Below are positions 8,519 through 17,279 of a stretch of DNA of 32,932 nt, piece after piece. Source of the DNA: Acetofilamentum sp. (lineage in GTDB: Bacteria; Bacteroidota; Bacteroidia; Bacteroidales; DYOH01); the NCBI GenBank assembly GCA_020720625.1, contig DYOH01000002.1:1-32932 (forward strand), given 5' to 3'. A model generated the notes under the pieces. It did not search any database. It was not told the origin of the DNA and worked only from the letters and a program-made list of their open reading frames with translations. How positions within the stretch are numbered: the first letter of the stretch is position 1; each line of letters begins with the position of its first letter. The position numbers were made by a program, and so were the translations under genes.

Positions 8519-8643
8519 GACGATTTGATATTTTTTGTTAAAAAATTGGGTTGTATTAGCAGACTAATTGCAGGCATTAGAATCAATCCGGCTATCAGAC
8601 ATAAAATGATTAACAACGTGGTGAAACTACACAATTTAGCTGC
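8515..8643 (-). pseudogene. C-terminal remnant of an RND/MMPL-family transporter
   Basis: An open frame of 42 codons without a start ends in a TGA (8517-8515) that overlaps the ATG of the LolA-like gene. It reads LCSFTTLLIILCLIAGLIL, then MPAISLLIQPNF, which is the form of the last membrane helix and tail of RND (MMPL/HAE3-like) transporters. The frame closes at a TAA at 8646-8644, inside sequence belonging to the truncated AraC-type regulator. The rest of the transporter, normally about 800 residues, is absent, so this is a deletion remnant or an assembly join. Confidence 0.65.
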
Positions 8644-9433
8644 TTAATTTCCATCTTCCGCTCCAACGAAAGCAAGGATTGTTTGTAGCGGAAATTTTTA
8701 TCCGCAAAAACTTTCTGGTCGTCTGCCACTCTACTACCAAAAATATCGTCTTGCTTTATTCCGTAGAATCCAATGGCAAAAGTAAGAAACAAACTAGCAA
8801 AATAATTGTAAAAAGTAACCGACTCGAGATTACTGGTAATAAATCCCCAAAAACCCCATAAAGTAACGGAAATTATGTAAATTAAGTAAGCCGCAATAAG
8901 AAACAAAAGCCAGGAAATTTTGTGGTTTTCGAGAATGTTGGAAAAAATATTCTGCAAATTTATTCTGTGTCTATGCACAACAAGAATGCTCATCAAATTG
9001 TATGAAATAAGGGAAACAATTAATAATGATACATACAAAATCCTAAGCCACAGTTGATTGTCGATATTAAAAAAAGACTTAGCACTTAAATCAATAGGCC
9101 AAATCCATTTGGCAACCTCGAGCAATAAATAAGGTAATAAATGAAATAATTGAGGCCATTTTAGTCTGAAACTTGTATTTGTTAATGAAACGGCATATAG
9201 AAAAAGTGCCGGATTGTATAAAAAAATGATGAAGGAATAATGCTAAAATCATTAGAAAAGGCTCTTATTCCCATATTTGCATAGTCTATGCTAAACAAAA
9301 AAAGCCAGGCAGCCAACAATCGGTCGGAAACGCTTGGTTTCTTTTTCGAAACCATTAAAACGGCAGCAAAAAGCGACATTGAAAAGCCTGCCCAAATAAT
9401 TTTCTCCATTTTACAAAAATAATAAATAGCCAT
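8610..9433 (-). pseudogene. membrane-anchored AraC-type regulator, frameshifted and lacking its HTH domain
   Basis: Two minus-strand frames form one N-terminal half of a Bacteroidota AraC-type regulator with several membrane helices. The first (from 9433, more likely from the ATG at 9409, MEKIIWAGFSMS) reads through KKPSVSDRLLAAWLFLFS and is lost after SSFF. One additional T in the T7 run (A7 at 9220-9226 on the plus strand) restores LYNPALFLYAVSLTNTSF and HLLPYLLLEVAKW, continuous with the second frame. The latter runs through further helices to FAIGFYGIKQDDIF and FRYKQSLLSLERK, the usual linker before the AraC helix-turn-helix. There the homology stops: the protein ends a few residues later (NCVVSPRC), where transporter-derived sequence begins. 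No DNA-binding domain remains. Confidence 0.68.
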
Positions 9434-9451
9434 ATTTTAATGCCCATTTAA

Positions 9452-9459
9452 CAAATATA
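9452..9459 (-). promoter_or_regulatory. possible promoter of the AraC-type pseudogene
   Basis: The minus strand reads TATATTTG, a full TAnnTTTG match, 43 bases upstream of the favoured ATG at 9409. The nearest TTTG is 24 bases upstream, longer than usual. Confidence 0.35.
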
Positions 9460-9573
9460 TATTTTGTATGCTTCATGATTAAACAAAACAAAAGAAGATT
9501 TATAGAGATAAATCAACAAATTCTAGCTTTTTTTTATATATTTACCTGATACTAAAAACTGGATTCATAGAGT

Positions 9574-11559
9574 ATGGAGATGCAAAGAAATATCTTAATC
9601 ATTGATGACACGCAAAGCATGTTGCTCCTCTTGAAATTTATGCTGGAAACAACAGGAGAATTTCAAGTTTTTACAGCAGCAAGCGGAAAAGATGGTTTAA
9701 GGCTAATTGAACAAATAAAGCCTGATTTAATTTTATTAGATATTGCAATGCCCGGTTTTAGTGGTTTTGATGTTTGTAAAAACCTTTCAGAGAATAAAGA
9801 AACCAAAGATATTCCAATTATATTTCTTTCGGCATTTACAGATACCTTTCAGAAAATTAAGGCCTTTGAGTTAGGTGGAGTTGACTACATAACCAAACCT
9901 TTTAATGAGGAAGAATTAATTGCTAGAATAAACATCCAGCTTAAAATTGCCAATCTGAACAAACAATTACGCAAATCAAACGAACATTTAGAAGAAAGAG
10001 TAAAACAAAGGACTACCGCTCTTGAGAATGAAATTGCATATAGAAAAGAAACAGAGGAAAAACTGCTTCAAAACCGCAATATGTTGGAACAAATTGCCGA
10101 CAATTCTTCTGCTTTTATTGCGCTTTTAAACACAAAATTAGAGTATATATTTATTAGCAAGGAATACGAGGTTTTTTTTCGTTTACAAAAAGAAAAGCTC
10201 ATTGGCAAAAAAATTAATCAAATTCTTTCTGAAGAATATCTTTCTAAAGCGATGCCTTTTTTAAAAAAAGCCTTGCAAGGCGAAAAAACCAAATTCAGCT
10301 ATTTTGTATTAAATAGTCTGAACGAAAGAAAAGAAGTAAACACCATTTACACACCCTATATTCAAAACAATGAAGTTACAGGAATAATCGTATTGGCCAT
10401 AGACATTACCGAAATAAAAAAAACAGAAGCACTTCTGATAAAAACTCAAAATGAACTAAAAGAAATAAATAACCAGCTGGAAAACAAAATAATAGAAAGA
10501 ACCAAGGAACTTGTTTTAAAAAATGATGAATTATATCAAAGCAAAAATTTGTTTAAATATTTTGTAAATCACTCGGTAAGTTGGGAAATTTTTTGCGACA
10601 AACAAGGAAATCCACTATACTGCACACCAGCATTCGAAAAAATTACCGGCTACAAAATGGAGCAATACTTGCAAGGAATCATCAAAATAAAGGATTTCGT
10701 GATTGATGCAGATAAAGAAAAATATATCCAATATAGCAAGAAAGCCATAAAAGGAGATAATTTTGAAAATCTGGAGTTTCGGATTCTCACAGCAAATAAG
10801 CAAACGAAATACCTATCGAAATCTGTTTTTCAGGTTTACAACCAAAAAAATGAAAGAATAGGATTTAGGGCCGGCCTAATTGATATTAGCAAACAAAAAG
10901 AGGAAAAAGCAGCCAGAATTGCTGCTGAGAATAAGATTTTTAATGCCATTATAGAATCTGAGGAAAAAGAAAGAGCCCACTTTGCCAAAGAACTGCACGA
11001 TGGCATAGGACCTATTCTATCTACTATTAAAATGTTTGCAGAATGGCTTAAAAGACCCGACCTGAAAACACCCAAAGACGAAATTTATAAAAAAATGGAA
11101 TACAGTATAGAAGAAGCCGTTTCTACAGTAAAAGAAATAAGCAATAATCTAAGTCCGCATATTCTGGCCAATTTTGGGCTCGTTTTTGCGCTTAAATCTT
11201 TTATCGAAAAAACCCAAGCTTTAAACAGCCTGGTAATTCATTTTATTACCAATATCAAACAGCGTTTTAGCAACGAAATAGAAATTACCATTTATAGGGC
11301 TTTGCTCGAATGCATCAACAATAGCATAAAACATGCTCAAGCAAAAAACATTAGCATTTCTTTGCAATTAACTAGCGATAAAATAGAAGCTAAATTCTCC
11401 GACGACGGAATTGGTTTCGACTACGATTATGTTATTCAACAACAAAAAGGATTGGGATTATTCAATATTCAAAACCGAATACATACTCTTGGCGGAAATT
11501 TTAAGATACAAAGCGTTATTCATCAAGGTGTTAATATTTGGTTTGAACTATATATTTAA
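9574..11559 (+). CDS. soluble sensor histidine kinase: receiver-PAS-PAS-HisKA_3-HATPase
   Basis: 661 residues with no membrane helix. Residues 5-122 are a receiver domain with acidic D11/D12, phospho-acceptor D56 (DLILLDIAMP), S86 and K108 (YITKPF). A coiled coil (about 123-170) leads to a PAS domain (171-285), a second coiled coil (286-325) and another PAS domain (326-440). The kinase core is of the DesK/NarX type: KERAHFAKELHDGIG with H475, then the HATPase with N-box LLECINNSIKHAQ, G1 FSDDGIGFDYD and G2 GLGLFNIQNR. It should phosphorylate the LuxR-type regulator that starts 13 bases after its stop. The N-terminal receiver implies that it takes a phosphoryl group from another histidine kinase. 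Which one is not shown; the CheA encoded downstream is a candidate. Confidence 0.9.
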   Translation: MEMQRNILIIDDTQSMLLLLKFMLETTGEFQVFTAASGKDGLRLIEQIKPDLILLDIAMPGFSGFDVCKNLSENKETKDIPIIFLSAFTDTFQKIKAFELGGVDYITKPFNEEELIARINIQLKIANLNKQLRKSNEHLEERVKQRTTALENEIAYRKETEEKLLQNRNMLEQIADNSSAFIALLNTKLEYIFISKEYEVFFRLQKEKLIGKKINQILSEEYLSKAMPFLKKALQGEKTKFSYFVLNSLNERKEVNTIYTPYIQNNEVTGIIVLAIDITEIKKTEALLIKTQNELKEINNQLENKIIERTKELVLKNDELYQSKNLFKYFVNHSVSWEIFCDKQGNPLYCTPAFEKITGYKMEQYLQGIIKIKDFVIDADKEKYIQYSKKAIKGDNFENLEFRILTANKQTKYLSKSVFQVYNQKNERIGFRAGLIDISKQKEEKAARIAAENKIFNAIIESEEKERAHFAKELHDGIGPILSTIKMFAEWLKRPDLKTPKDEIYKKMEYSIEEAVSTVKEISNNLSPHILANFGLVFALKSFIEKTQALNSLVIHFITNIKQRFSNEIEITIYRALLECINNSIKHAQAKNISISLQLTSDKIEAKFSDDGIGFDYDYVIQQQKGLGLFNIQNRIHTLGGNFKIQSVIHQGVNIWFELYI

Positions 11560-11572
11560 ACAAATTATCAAA

Positions 11573-12223
11573 ATGAAAAAACCTACAATTATAATTGTCG
11601 ACGACCACGATATCTTCAGAGATGGGTTAAAATCGCTGATTAGCAGCGAAGAACTGGCTGTTATTCAAGGTGAAGCAGCCAATGGAAAAGAATTTCTCAA
11701 ACTTCTGCAAATGCATAATCCGGATGTTGTTTTAATGGATATAGATATGCCCGAAATGAATGGAATTGATGCCACGCGGGAAGCGCTTAAAATAATTCCA
11801 AATTTAAAAATATTGGCGCTAACAATGTTTGGCGACGAATCGTATTATTACAAAATGATTGATGCCGGTGCCAAAGGCTTTTTACTTAAAACTTCCGGTA
11901 TCTCCGAACTCGAAAAGGCTATACAGGCAATTAACGAAGGAGATAGCTTCTTTTCTAACGAAATTCTACTCAATATTATCAATCGAATTTCGAGAAAAGA
12001 ACCAGAAAATCAGGAAAACGACGCTCAACTAACAAAAAGGGAGATTGAAATTTTAAAACTTATTTGCAATGGATACACCAACGAAAAAATGGCCGAAGAA
12101 TTGCATATTAGCCCACAAACAGTAAAAGGACACAGAAGTAAACTGCTCGAAAAAACCAAGAGCAACAATACGGCAAGTATGGTTATTTATGCAATAAAAA
12201 ATAATATCTTTACCATAGAATAA
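11573..12223 (+). CDS. NarL/LuxR-family response regulator
   Basis: 216 residues starting at the ATG at 11573. The frame is open for 54 codons further upstream, but those lie within the kinase gene and add nonsense residues before KKPTIIIVDDHD. The receiver has D10/D11, phospho-acceptor D56 (DVVLMDIDMP), T84 and K106. The C-terminal LuxR-type HTH spans about 151-216 (LTKREIEILKLICNGYTNEK, then MAEELHISPQTVKGHRSKLL). It is a DNA-binding transcription factor, paired with the upstream kinase by position and type (HisKA_3 kinases pair with NarL-type regulators). Two hairpins follow, so the pair forms its own transcription unit. Targets are unknown. Confidence 0.92.
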   Translation: MKKPTIIIVDDHDIFRDGLKSLISSEELAVIQGEAANGKEFLKLLQMHNPDVVLMDIDMPEMNGIDATREALKIIPNLKILALTMFGDESYYYKMIDAGAKGFLLKTSGISELEKAIQAINEGDSFFSNEILLNIINRISRKEPENQENDAQLTKREIEILKLICNGYTNEKMAEELHISPQTVKGHRSKLLEKTKSNNTASMVIYAIKNNIFTIE

Positions 12224-12252
12224 TCTCAGGAAATCTAAAATAAAGCCTATCC

Positions 12253-12288
12253 AAAGCCACATATTTTTATAAATGAATGTGGCTTTTT
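12253..12288 (+). terminator. terminator of the kinase-regulator operon
   Basis: AAAGCCACAT (12253-12262) pairs with ATGTGGCTTT (12277-12286), and the right arm runs into a T5 tract (12284-12288). It begins 29 bases after the regulator stop. Confidence 0.75.
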
Positions 12289-12328
12289 GGTGTAAAAAAC
12301 ATAACCCAAAAGGGTTGTTTTTAACACC
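12289..12328. terminator. second hairpin between regulator and cheA
   Basis: GGTGT (12289-12293) pairs with ACACC (12324-12328), AAAAAC (12295-12300) with GTTTTT (12317-12322), and AACCC (12303-12307) with GGGTT (12312-12316) around an AAAA loop. It directly follows the first terminator and may act as a back-up terminator or as part of the cheA leader region. The rest of the 12224-12591 gap holds a TAnnTTTG box and a 36-codon open frame, listed separately. Confidence 0.45.
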
Positions 12329-12409
12329 ACACAAAAGTTGCAAAAAAAACAGTACTATTATTGCACTAAAACACTACTTTCTAATCTTTTACATCATTTC
12401 AATTTGAAA

Positions 12410-12417
12410 TACATTTG
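12410..12417 (+). promoter_or_regulatory. probable promoter of the cheA operon
   Basis: TACATTTG is a full match to the Bacteroidota -7 consensus. It lies after two terminator-like hairpins and 174 bases before the cheA ATG. The -33 region is only T-rich (TTTTA). Transcription from here would include the small open frame at 12432-12542. Confidence 0.45.
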
Positions 12418-12431
12418 TATTGGATGTTTTA

Positions 12432-12542
12432 ATGAAAGGCAATGGTGCCGGAAAGCAATTTCAACGCTATTTGTACCCGCAATACAATTATGGCCAACCG
12501 GTACCTTTTTCCCCTAATGAACTACTTTTTTCCTATTCATAA
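12432..12542 (+). CDS. possible 36-residue leader ORF upstream of cheA
   Basis: An ATG-to-TAA frame of 36 codons begins 14 bases after the TACATTTG box and ends 49 bases before cheA. The peptide is polar and aromatic (KQFQRYLYPQYNYGQPVPFS) with no signal peptide or membrane helix. No family is recognised. An open frame of this length is expected by chance, so only its position between promoter and operon makes it worth listing. Confidence 0.2.
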   Translation: MKGNGAGKQFQRYLYPQYNYGQPVPFSPNELLFSYS

Positions 12543-12591
12543 AACATCACCCTACTGAAAAAATAAAATTTCGAACCATAATACACATATA

Positions 12592-14631
12592 ATGGATGAA
12601 ATGACATTTATGCAATTTCGTGACCGATTTATAAACGAAGCGCGACAATTGCTGGTAAATCTGGAAAACAGTCTGCTTGAGCTTGAACATCAGCCCAATA
12701 ATAAAGAAATGATTGAAAATGTATTTAGGGTGATGCACACGCTTAAAGGCATTAGCGGCATGTACGGCTTCGATATTATAGGCGATTTTACGCACAATTT
12801 CGAAAGTATCTACCAATTAGTTCGCGATGATAAGACTGTGCTTACTAACGAAATTTTTAATCTCACTTTTCAATCTGTCGATCATATAAATAATTTACTC
12901 AACGATCCTGGTTTAGAAAACGAAGAAAACAAAAATATACATCTAGCCCTCAATGAACAAGTAAAAAACACCATTCGAAATTTAGGTATTCAAAAAGAAC
13001 CAGAGAAAAAAGAAAAAAAAAATACGGATCCTACAGACAAATGTAAATCATTAAAAACATGGTATATACAGATACAGGTTATCAAACAATTCGATTTAAG
13101 AAGCATCAATATCGTAAACCTGTTTTTCGATTTAACGCAAATAGGTAAATACCATGTTGTAAAAGGCGAACCCGATGCAGTTACGCTGAATAACGATGGC
13201 GATTTATGGCGTATTTTTTTGGCTACCGACGCTAACATCGAAGAAATTGAAGATATTTTTCTGTTTATTCTCGACGAATGCAAAATAATAAAACTTGCCG
13301 ACGAAGATTTACTTTCAGGCAATATTCTATTATCAAATTCTGATAATCCAGTATCTCTTTTAAACGAAAACACAATTCTGGAACTTATAGAAAATCAGAA
13401 AATAAGCTCCCAAAACAAAACAAAACAGCAACAAATGAAAGTGGAAGTCGCAGAAAATAATAAAAAATTAATCAATTCTAGAATATCAGTTCATGCAGAA
13501 AAACTAGATACCTTAATGTTCTTGGTTAGCGAACTTGTAACTACAAAATCGGAACTGCAACTTTCTCTCAAAAGCCAAAACATAGCTAAAATAGCTAAAG
13601 TTGCCGAAAAAATAGATAAACTATCTAAACAATTTAGAGATAATGCACTTGATATAAGACTTGTTCCAATAAGCGATTTAATTATCAGATTTAAACGATT
13701 AGTAAGAGATTTATCGCAATCTCTCGATAAAAAAATTGATTTCGTGATTGAAGGTGGAGATACAGAACTGGATAAAAGTATTATTGACAGTATTTCGGAG
13801 CCTCTGATGCATATTATCAGAAATTGCATCGACCATGGCATTGAAACTCCCGAAATGAGAATAAAAAGTCATAAACCGGAAACCGGAATCATAAAATTTA
13901 CTTCTTACCAGGAAGGCAGTTCAATTATTATCGCTGTAGAAGACGACGGGAAAGGTATTGATGCCAATGTGGTTATGCAAAAAGCCATTGAAAAAGGTTT
14001 TATTTCCAGCGATGCAAAACTTAGCGAAAAAGAAATCTATAATCTAATTTTCCTGCCTGGATTATCTACTGCTGAGAGTCTTACGCAAGTATCGGGAAGA
14101 GGCGTAGGAATGGATATTGTAAAAAAGAAATTGGCCGAACTCGGAGCACAAATTGATATTAGTAGTGATATCGGCGTTGGTACAAAATTCACTATTAAAC
14201 TGCATCAAACTATTGCCATTCTGGATACTCTCCTCTTTAGATCAGACGATATGCATTTGCTTATTCCGCTTTCGGACGTAGAAGAATGTAATCTGATAAA
14301 CAAAAATACACTCGAAGCCCATAAAGCTACAGGCACTGTGCCATACAACTACAAATTGATTCCATATATCGATATTTATAAACTATACAACCTGAAAACC
14401 CCTGATACCGAAAGACTAAAATTAATTATTCTGAACAAACAAGACAGCAGATTTGCTATTGCTGCCGATGTGATTATTGGTGAGCACCAGGCTGTTTTAA
14501 AATCCATTGGGAAACAATTAAAAAAACAAGACAATATTTCGGCAGCGAGTATAATGGGCGACGGAAACCTCGCCTTCTTGCTCGATCTTAATTCCTTACA
14601 AAAAATTAATTACGAAACGCAAACTTTTTAA
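12592..14631 (+). CDS. cheA: chemotaxis-type histidine kinase CheA
   Basis: 679 residues with the classical CheA order. The P1/Hpt domain (about 1-130) has phospho-acceptor H49 in VMHTLKGISGMYGF. A P2-like segment (about 155-245) could bind a receiver partner. The P3 dimerisation helices (about 295-365) contain VSELVTTKSELQLS. The P4 ATPase has N-box HIIRNCIDHGIE (N411), G1 VEDDGKGID and G2 SGRGVGMDIV. The P5 CheW-like domain extends from about 540 to the end. No C-terminal receiver is fused. Phosphoryl flow would start at H49 when the receptor-CheW array activates the kinase. The mcp gene begins 11 bases after the stop and cheW follows, so the three form an operon. No cheY, cheB or cheR is present in the window. 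Confidence 0.96.
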   Translation: MDEMTFMQFRDRFINEARQLLVNLENSLLELEHQPNNKEMIENVFRVMHTLKGISGMYGFDIIGDFTHNFESIYQLVRDDKTVLTNEIFNLTFQSVDHINNLLNDPGLENEENKNIHLALNEQVKNTIRNLGIQKEPEKKEKKNTDPTDKCKSLKTWYIQIQVIKQFDLRSINIVNLFFDLTQIGKYHVVKGEPDAVTLNNDGDLWRIFLATDANIEEIEDIFLFILDECKIIKLADEDLLSGNILLSNSDNPVSLLNENTILELIENQKISSQNKTKQQQMKVEVAENNKKLINSRISVHAEKLDTLMFLVSELVTTKSELQLSLKSQNIAKIAKVAEKIDKLSKQFRDNALDIRLVPISDLIIRFKRLVRDLSQSLDKKIDFVIEGGDTELDKSIIDSISEPLMHIIRNCIDHGIETPEMRIKSHKPETGIIKFTSYQEGSSIIIAVEDDGKGIDANVVMQKAIEKGFISSDAKLSEKEIYNLIFLPGLSTAESLTQVSGRGVGMDIVKKKLAELGAQIDISSDIGVGTKFTIKLHQTIAILDTLLFRSDDMHLLIPLSDVEECNLINKNTLEAHKATGTVPYNYKLIPYIDIYKLYNLKTPDTERLKLIILNKQDSRFAIAADVIIGEHQAVLKSIGKQLKKQDNISAASIMGDGNLAFLLDLNSLQKINYETQTF

Positions 14632-14642
14632 TATGAATTACT

Positions 14643-16556
14643 ATGAACAACTTTAAAATCAGATCAAAACTTTTGGCTAGTTTTCTGCTCATTGTAGCAT
14701 TAACCGCATTTTTAGGTTATTTATCGATTACAAATATAACTAAAATTGATAATACTGATATTGAGCTTTATGAAACAAAACTTGTTCCAATGGAATATGT
14801 AACACAAACAGCTACCTTATTTCAAAGACTAAGGGTAAACTATCGCGATATGATTTTTGCTAAAACCGAGGACGAAGTAGAACACTACTATAACCAAATT
14901 GGCGAATTAGACAAAGAGATGGATGCTGCTATTGCAAATTACTCCAAAACCGCCTTTACCGAAGAAAACAAAAAATTGGTAAAAGAAATTATCAAAAGCA
15001 AAAAAGTAGTGATGGCCTATATGCCCCAATTGAAAAAAATCTCACTACAAAACAATGATTCTTTGGCAATTGTTTTTATAAACGGTGATATGCACTCTAA
15101 AGCTAACGAAATGAGAGATTTACTCAACGAATTTGTTGAATATAACGTATCTCATGGGAAAATTTTGACCGATGCAAATACTGTGCTTACAAAAAGCGTT
15201 AACAACATTCTTCTTATCGCAATTTTTTCTATTGTTTTAATATCCATAATATTAGCCTTTAGTATTGCCACCAATATACAAAACATTATTAAATCGGTTA
15301 TAAAACAAACCAGCGAATTGGTAGATGCTACTATTGGCGGCAGACTAGCCACAAGAGCGCGCCCCGAAGACACAAACGAGGAATTTAGAGAAATTGTAAT
15401 TGGCATTAACAAAACACTCGACGCAGTTATTAACCCGCTTAATGTTGCCGCCGAATACGTGGACAAAATATCCAAAGGAAACATTCCTCCTATAATAACT
15501 GATTCGTACAACGGAGATTTCAACGATATAAAAAACAATTTAAATCTATTAATTACATCTACCAACGATATTACAGAGAAAGCTAAAAAAATATCTCAGG
15601 GTGATTTAACTGTTCAGCTAAAAAAACGCTCTGAGAACGACGAATTAATCTCGGCACTTTCTGATATGATAGACAAACTTATTGATGTAATAACCAATAT
15701 AATAGGTGGAGCCAACAACATTGCAATCGCCAGCTCGGAAATGAGTTCGGCCTCGCAGCAAATCTCTGAAGGAACATCAGAACAAGCATCTTCGGTAGAA
15801 GAAGTTACATCGTCGGTTGAAGAAATGAACGCCAATATTATTCAAAACACTGACAATGCCGTACAAACTGAAAAAATTGCACTCAAATCATCGTCAGATA
15901 TTGAAGAAGCTAATAGCGCAGTGGATATTACTGTAAAAGCGATGATTGAGATTGCAGAAAAATTAGTAATTATCAACGAAATTGCAGAAAAAACGGACAT
16001 ACTCGCTATTAATGCCGCCATTGAAGCAGCTCGCGCCGGCGAACATGGAAAAGGATTTGCGGTGGTTGCCGCAGAAGTTCGTAAATTGGCAGAAAATAGC
16101 CAAATTGCTGCCAAAGAAATTAGCGAAGTAACCAAAAAAAGTGTGGATATTTCTAAAAATGCAGGTGTACTACTTTCTAAAGTGGTTCCTGATATTCAGA
16201 GAACTACCGGATTAGTGCAAGAAATTGCCGCTGCCAGCCGCGTACAAAATTTGGGTGCTAACCAAATAAGTAACGCCATGTCTCAGCTCAACAACGTGGT
16301 GCAACAAAATGCCGCTAGTGCAGAAGAATTATCAAGCAATGCAGAAGAATTAGCAGCTCAGGCCGAAGTACTTAAAGACTTAGTTACCTTCTTTAAACTT
16401 AACGAAAACGCTTTAAAAAAAGCCAAAGTTTTAAACAAACAAATTTCGTTTACTCACCAGCCTGCAGCTAAACATAAAGTAGCTGCAAATAAGCCAACAT
16501 CAAACATTAAAATAAATATGGATGATGATATGGACAAAGATTTCACTAAATTTTAA
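14643..16556 (+). CDS. methyl-accepting chemotaxis protein (transmembrane receptor)
   Basis: 637 residues. TM1 is at about 7-29 ([18 protein letters not shown]). A helical periplasmic sensor of about 150 residues resembles the 4HB_MCP family. TM2 is at about 186-212 ([20 protein letters not shown]), followed by HAMP and HAMP-like segments and a long cytoplasmic coiled coil. The conserved hairpin tip is near 449-490 ([20 protein letters not shown], then [16 protein letters not shown]). It should bind CheA and CheW at the membrane. The C-terminus ends in an acidic [12 protein letters not shown] and lacks an E. coli-type NWETF tether for CheR. An ATG at 14634 leads to an early stop, so 14643 is the start. 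The ligand is unknown. Confidence 0.94.
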   Translation: MNNFKIRSKLLASFLLIVALTAFLGYLSITNITKIDNTDIELYETKLVPMEYVTQTATLFQRLRVNYRDMIFAKTEDEVEHYYNQIGELDKEMDAAIANYSKTAFTEENKKLVKEIIKSKKVVMAYMPQLKKISLQNNDSLAIVFINGDMHSKANEMRDLLNEFVEYNVSHGKILTDANTVLTKSVNNILLIAIFSIVLISIILAFSIATNIQNIIKSVIKQTSELVDATIGGRLATRARPEDTNEEFREIVIGINKTLDAVINPLNVAAEYVDKISKGNIPPIITDSYNGDFNDIKNNLNLLITSTNDITEKAKKISQGDLTVQLKKRSENDELISALSDMIDKLIDVITNIIGGANNIAIASSEMSSASQQISEGTSEQASSVEEVTSSVEEMNANIIQNTDNAVQTEKIALKSSSDIEEANSAVDITVKAMIEIAEKLVIINEIAEKTDILAINAAIEAARAGEHGKGFAVVAAEVRKLAENSQIAAKEISEVTKKSVDISKNAGVLLSKVVPDIQRTTGLVQEIAAASRVQNLGANQISNAMSQLNNVVQQNAASAEELSSNAEELAAQAEVLKDLVTFFKLNENALKKAKVLNKQISFTHQPAAKHKVAANKPTSNIKINMDDDMDKDFTKF

Positions 16557-16567
16557 ATTGAAAACTC

Positions 16568-17059
16568 ATGGTAAATTTTAATGAAATAAAAACATATCTT
16601 TCGTTTATTATTGATAACGAGTATTTTGCAGTAAATGTAAGCAAAGTACTAGAAGTACTTCAATCTCAGAAGATTACAAGAGTACCCAATGTTTCAAACG
16701 ATATTAAAGGTGTGATCAATTTTAGAGGTGAGATTATTCCTGTTTTCGAAATGAGAACAAGATTTGGCTTGCCGGATAGAGCGCTAGATGACAAATACGT
16801 AATTATTGTACTCGAAATTACCTCAAAAAATACCAAATCTGTTATTGGTGCCATAGCCAATAGAGTGAAGGATGTAATTACAATTGAAAATAATGATATT
16901 ATGGCTGTTCCAAAAATGAACACAAAAATTAACGTTGACCTAATTACCGGAATTATCAAACTAAAAGATGATTTTATAATGATGCTTGATGTAGACAAAA
17001 TGTTCTCTGAGCAAGAACTCGAAGTACTAAGCCAAATGGTTTCTGAAAAACAGCAATAA
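16568..17059 (+). CDS. cheW: chemotaxis coupling protein CheW
   Basis: 163 residues forming a single CheW domain: KTYLSFIIDNEYFAVNVSKV, VLEVLQSQKITRVPNV, then KGVINFRGEIIPVFEMRTRF, and later GAIANRVKDVITI and FIMMLDVDKMF. It links the receptor to CheA in the array. It starts 11 bases after the mcp stop and is the last gene of the operon; a strong terminator follows. Confidence 0.95.
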   Translation: MVNFNEIKTYLSFIIDNEYFAVNVSKVLEVLQSQKITRVPNVSNDIKGVINFRGEIIPVFEMRTRFGLPDRALDDKYVIIVLEITSKNTKSVIGAIANRVKDVITIENNDIMAVPKMNTKINVDLITGIIKLKDDFIMMLDVDKMFSEQELEVLSQMVSEKQQ

Positions 17060-17090
17060 CAAGCATTGGTAGAGGGGGGAACTACTACCC

Positions 17091-17130
17091 CAACTCCGGC
17101 TATGCGCAAGCATACCGGAGTTGATTTTCT
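17091..17130 (+). terminator. terminator of the cheA-mcp-cheW operon
   Basis: CAACTCCGG (17091-17099) pairs with CCGGAGTTG (17115-17123), and TATGC (17101-17105) with GCATA (17110-17114), around a GCAA tetraloop with one bulged C. A TTTT tract follows at 17125-17128. A TATCTTTG element further on (17163-17170) has no convincing downstream gene. Confidence 0.85.
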
Positions 17131-17279
17131 ATATATCTAAGTAAATATTTATACCGAATACCTATCTTTGCCTGTCCCAAGTAATCGTAATTGTAAATAG
17201 CTAAGCAGTCTATATTATTTTTAGTTTTTTCTATCTGATTTAAAGTGATTTAGCCTAACTTACCAAAACCACAATTTAA

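Noticed and set aside
11411-11572. Longer version of the response regulator starting at 11411
   Set aside because: The additional 54 codons lie within the HATPase end of the kinase gene in another frame and have no receiver homology; the ATG at 11573 gives the canonical start.
12990-13373. 127-residue minus-strand frame inside cheA
   Set aside because: Low-complexity serine/isoleucine translation of the antisense strand of a gene with clear CheA motifs.
17163-17170. TATCTTTG promoter-like box after cheW
   Set aside because: No gene or stable RNA structure can be seen downstream on the plus strand and there is no TTTG at the proper distance; likely chance in AT-rich sequence.
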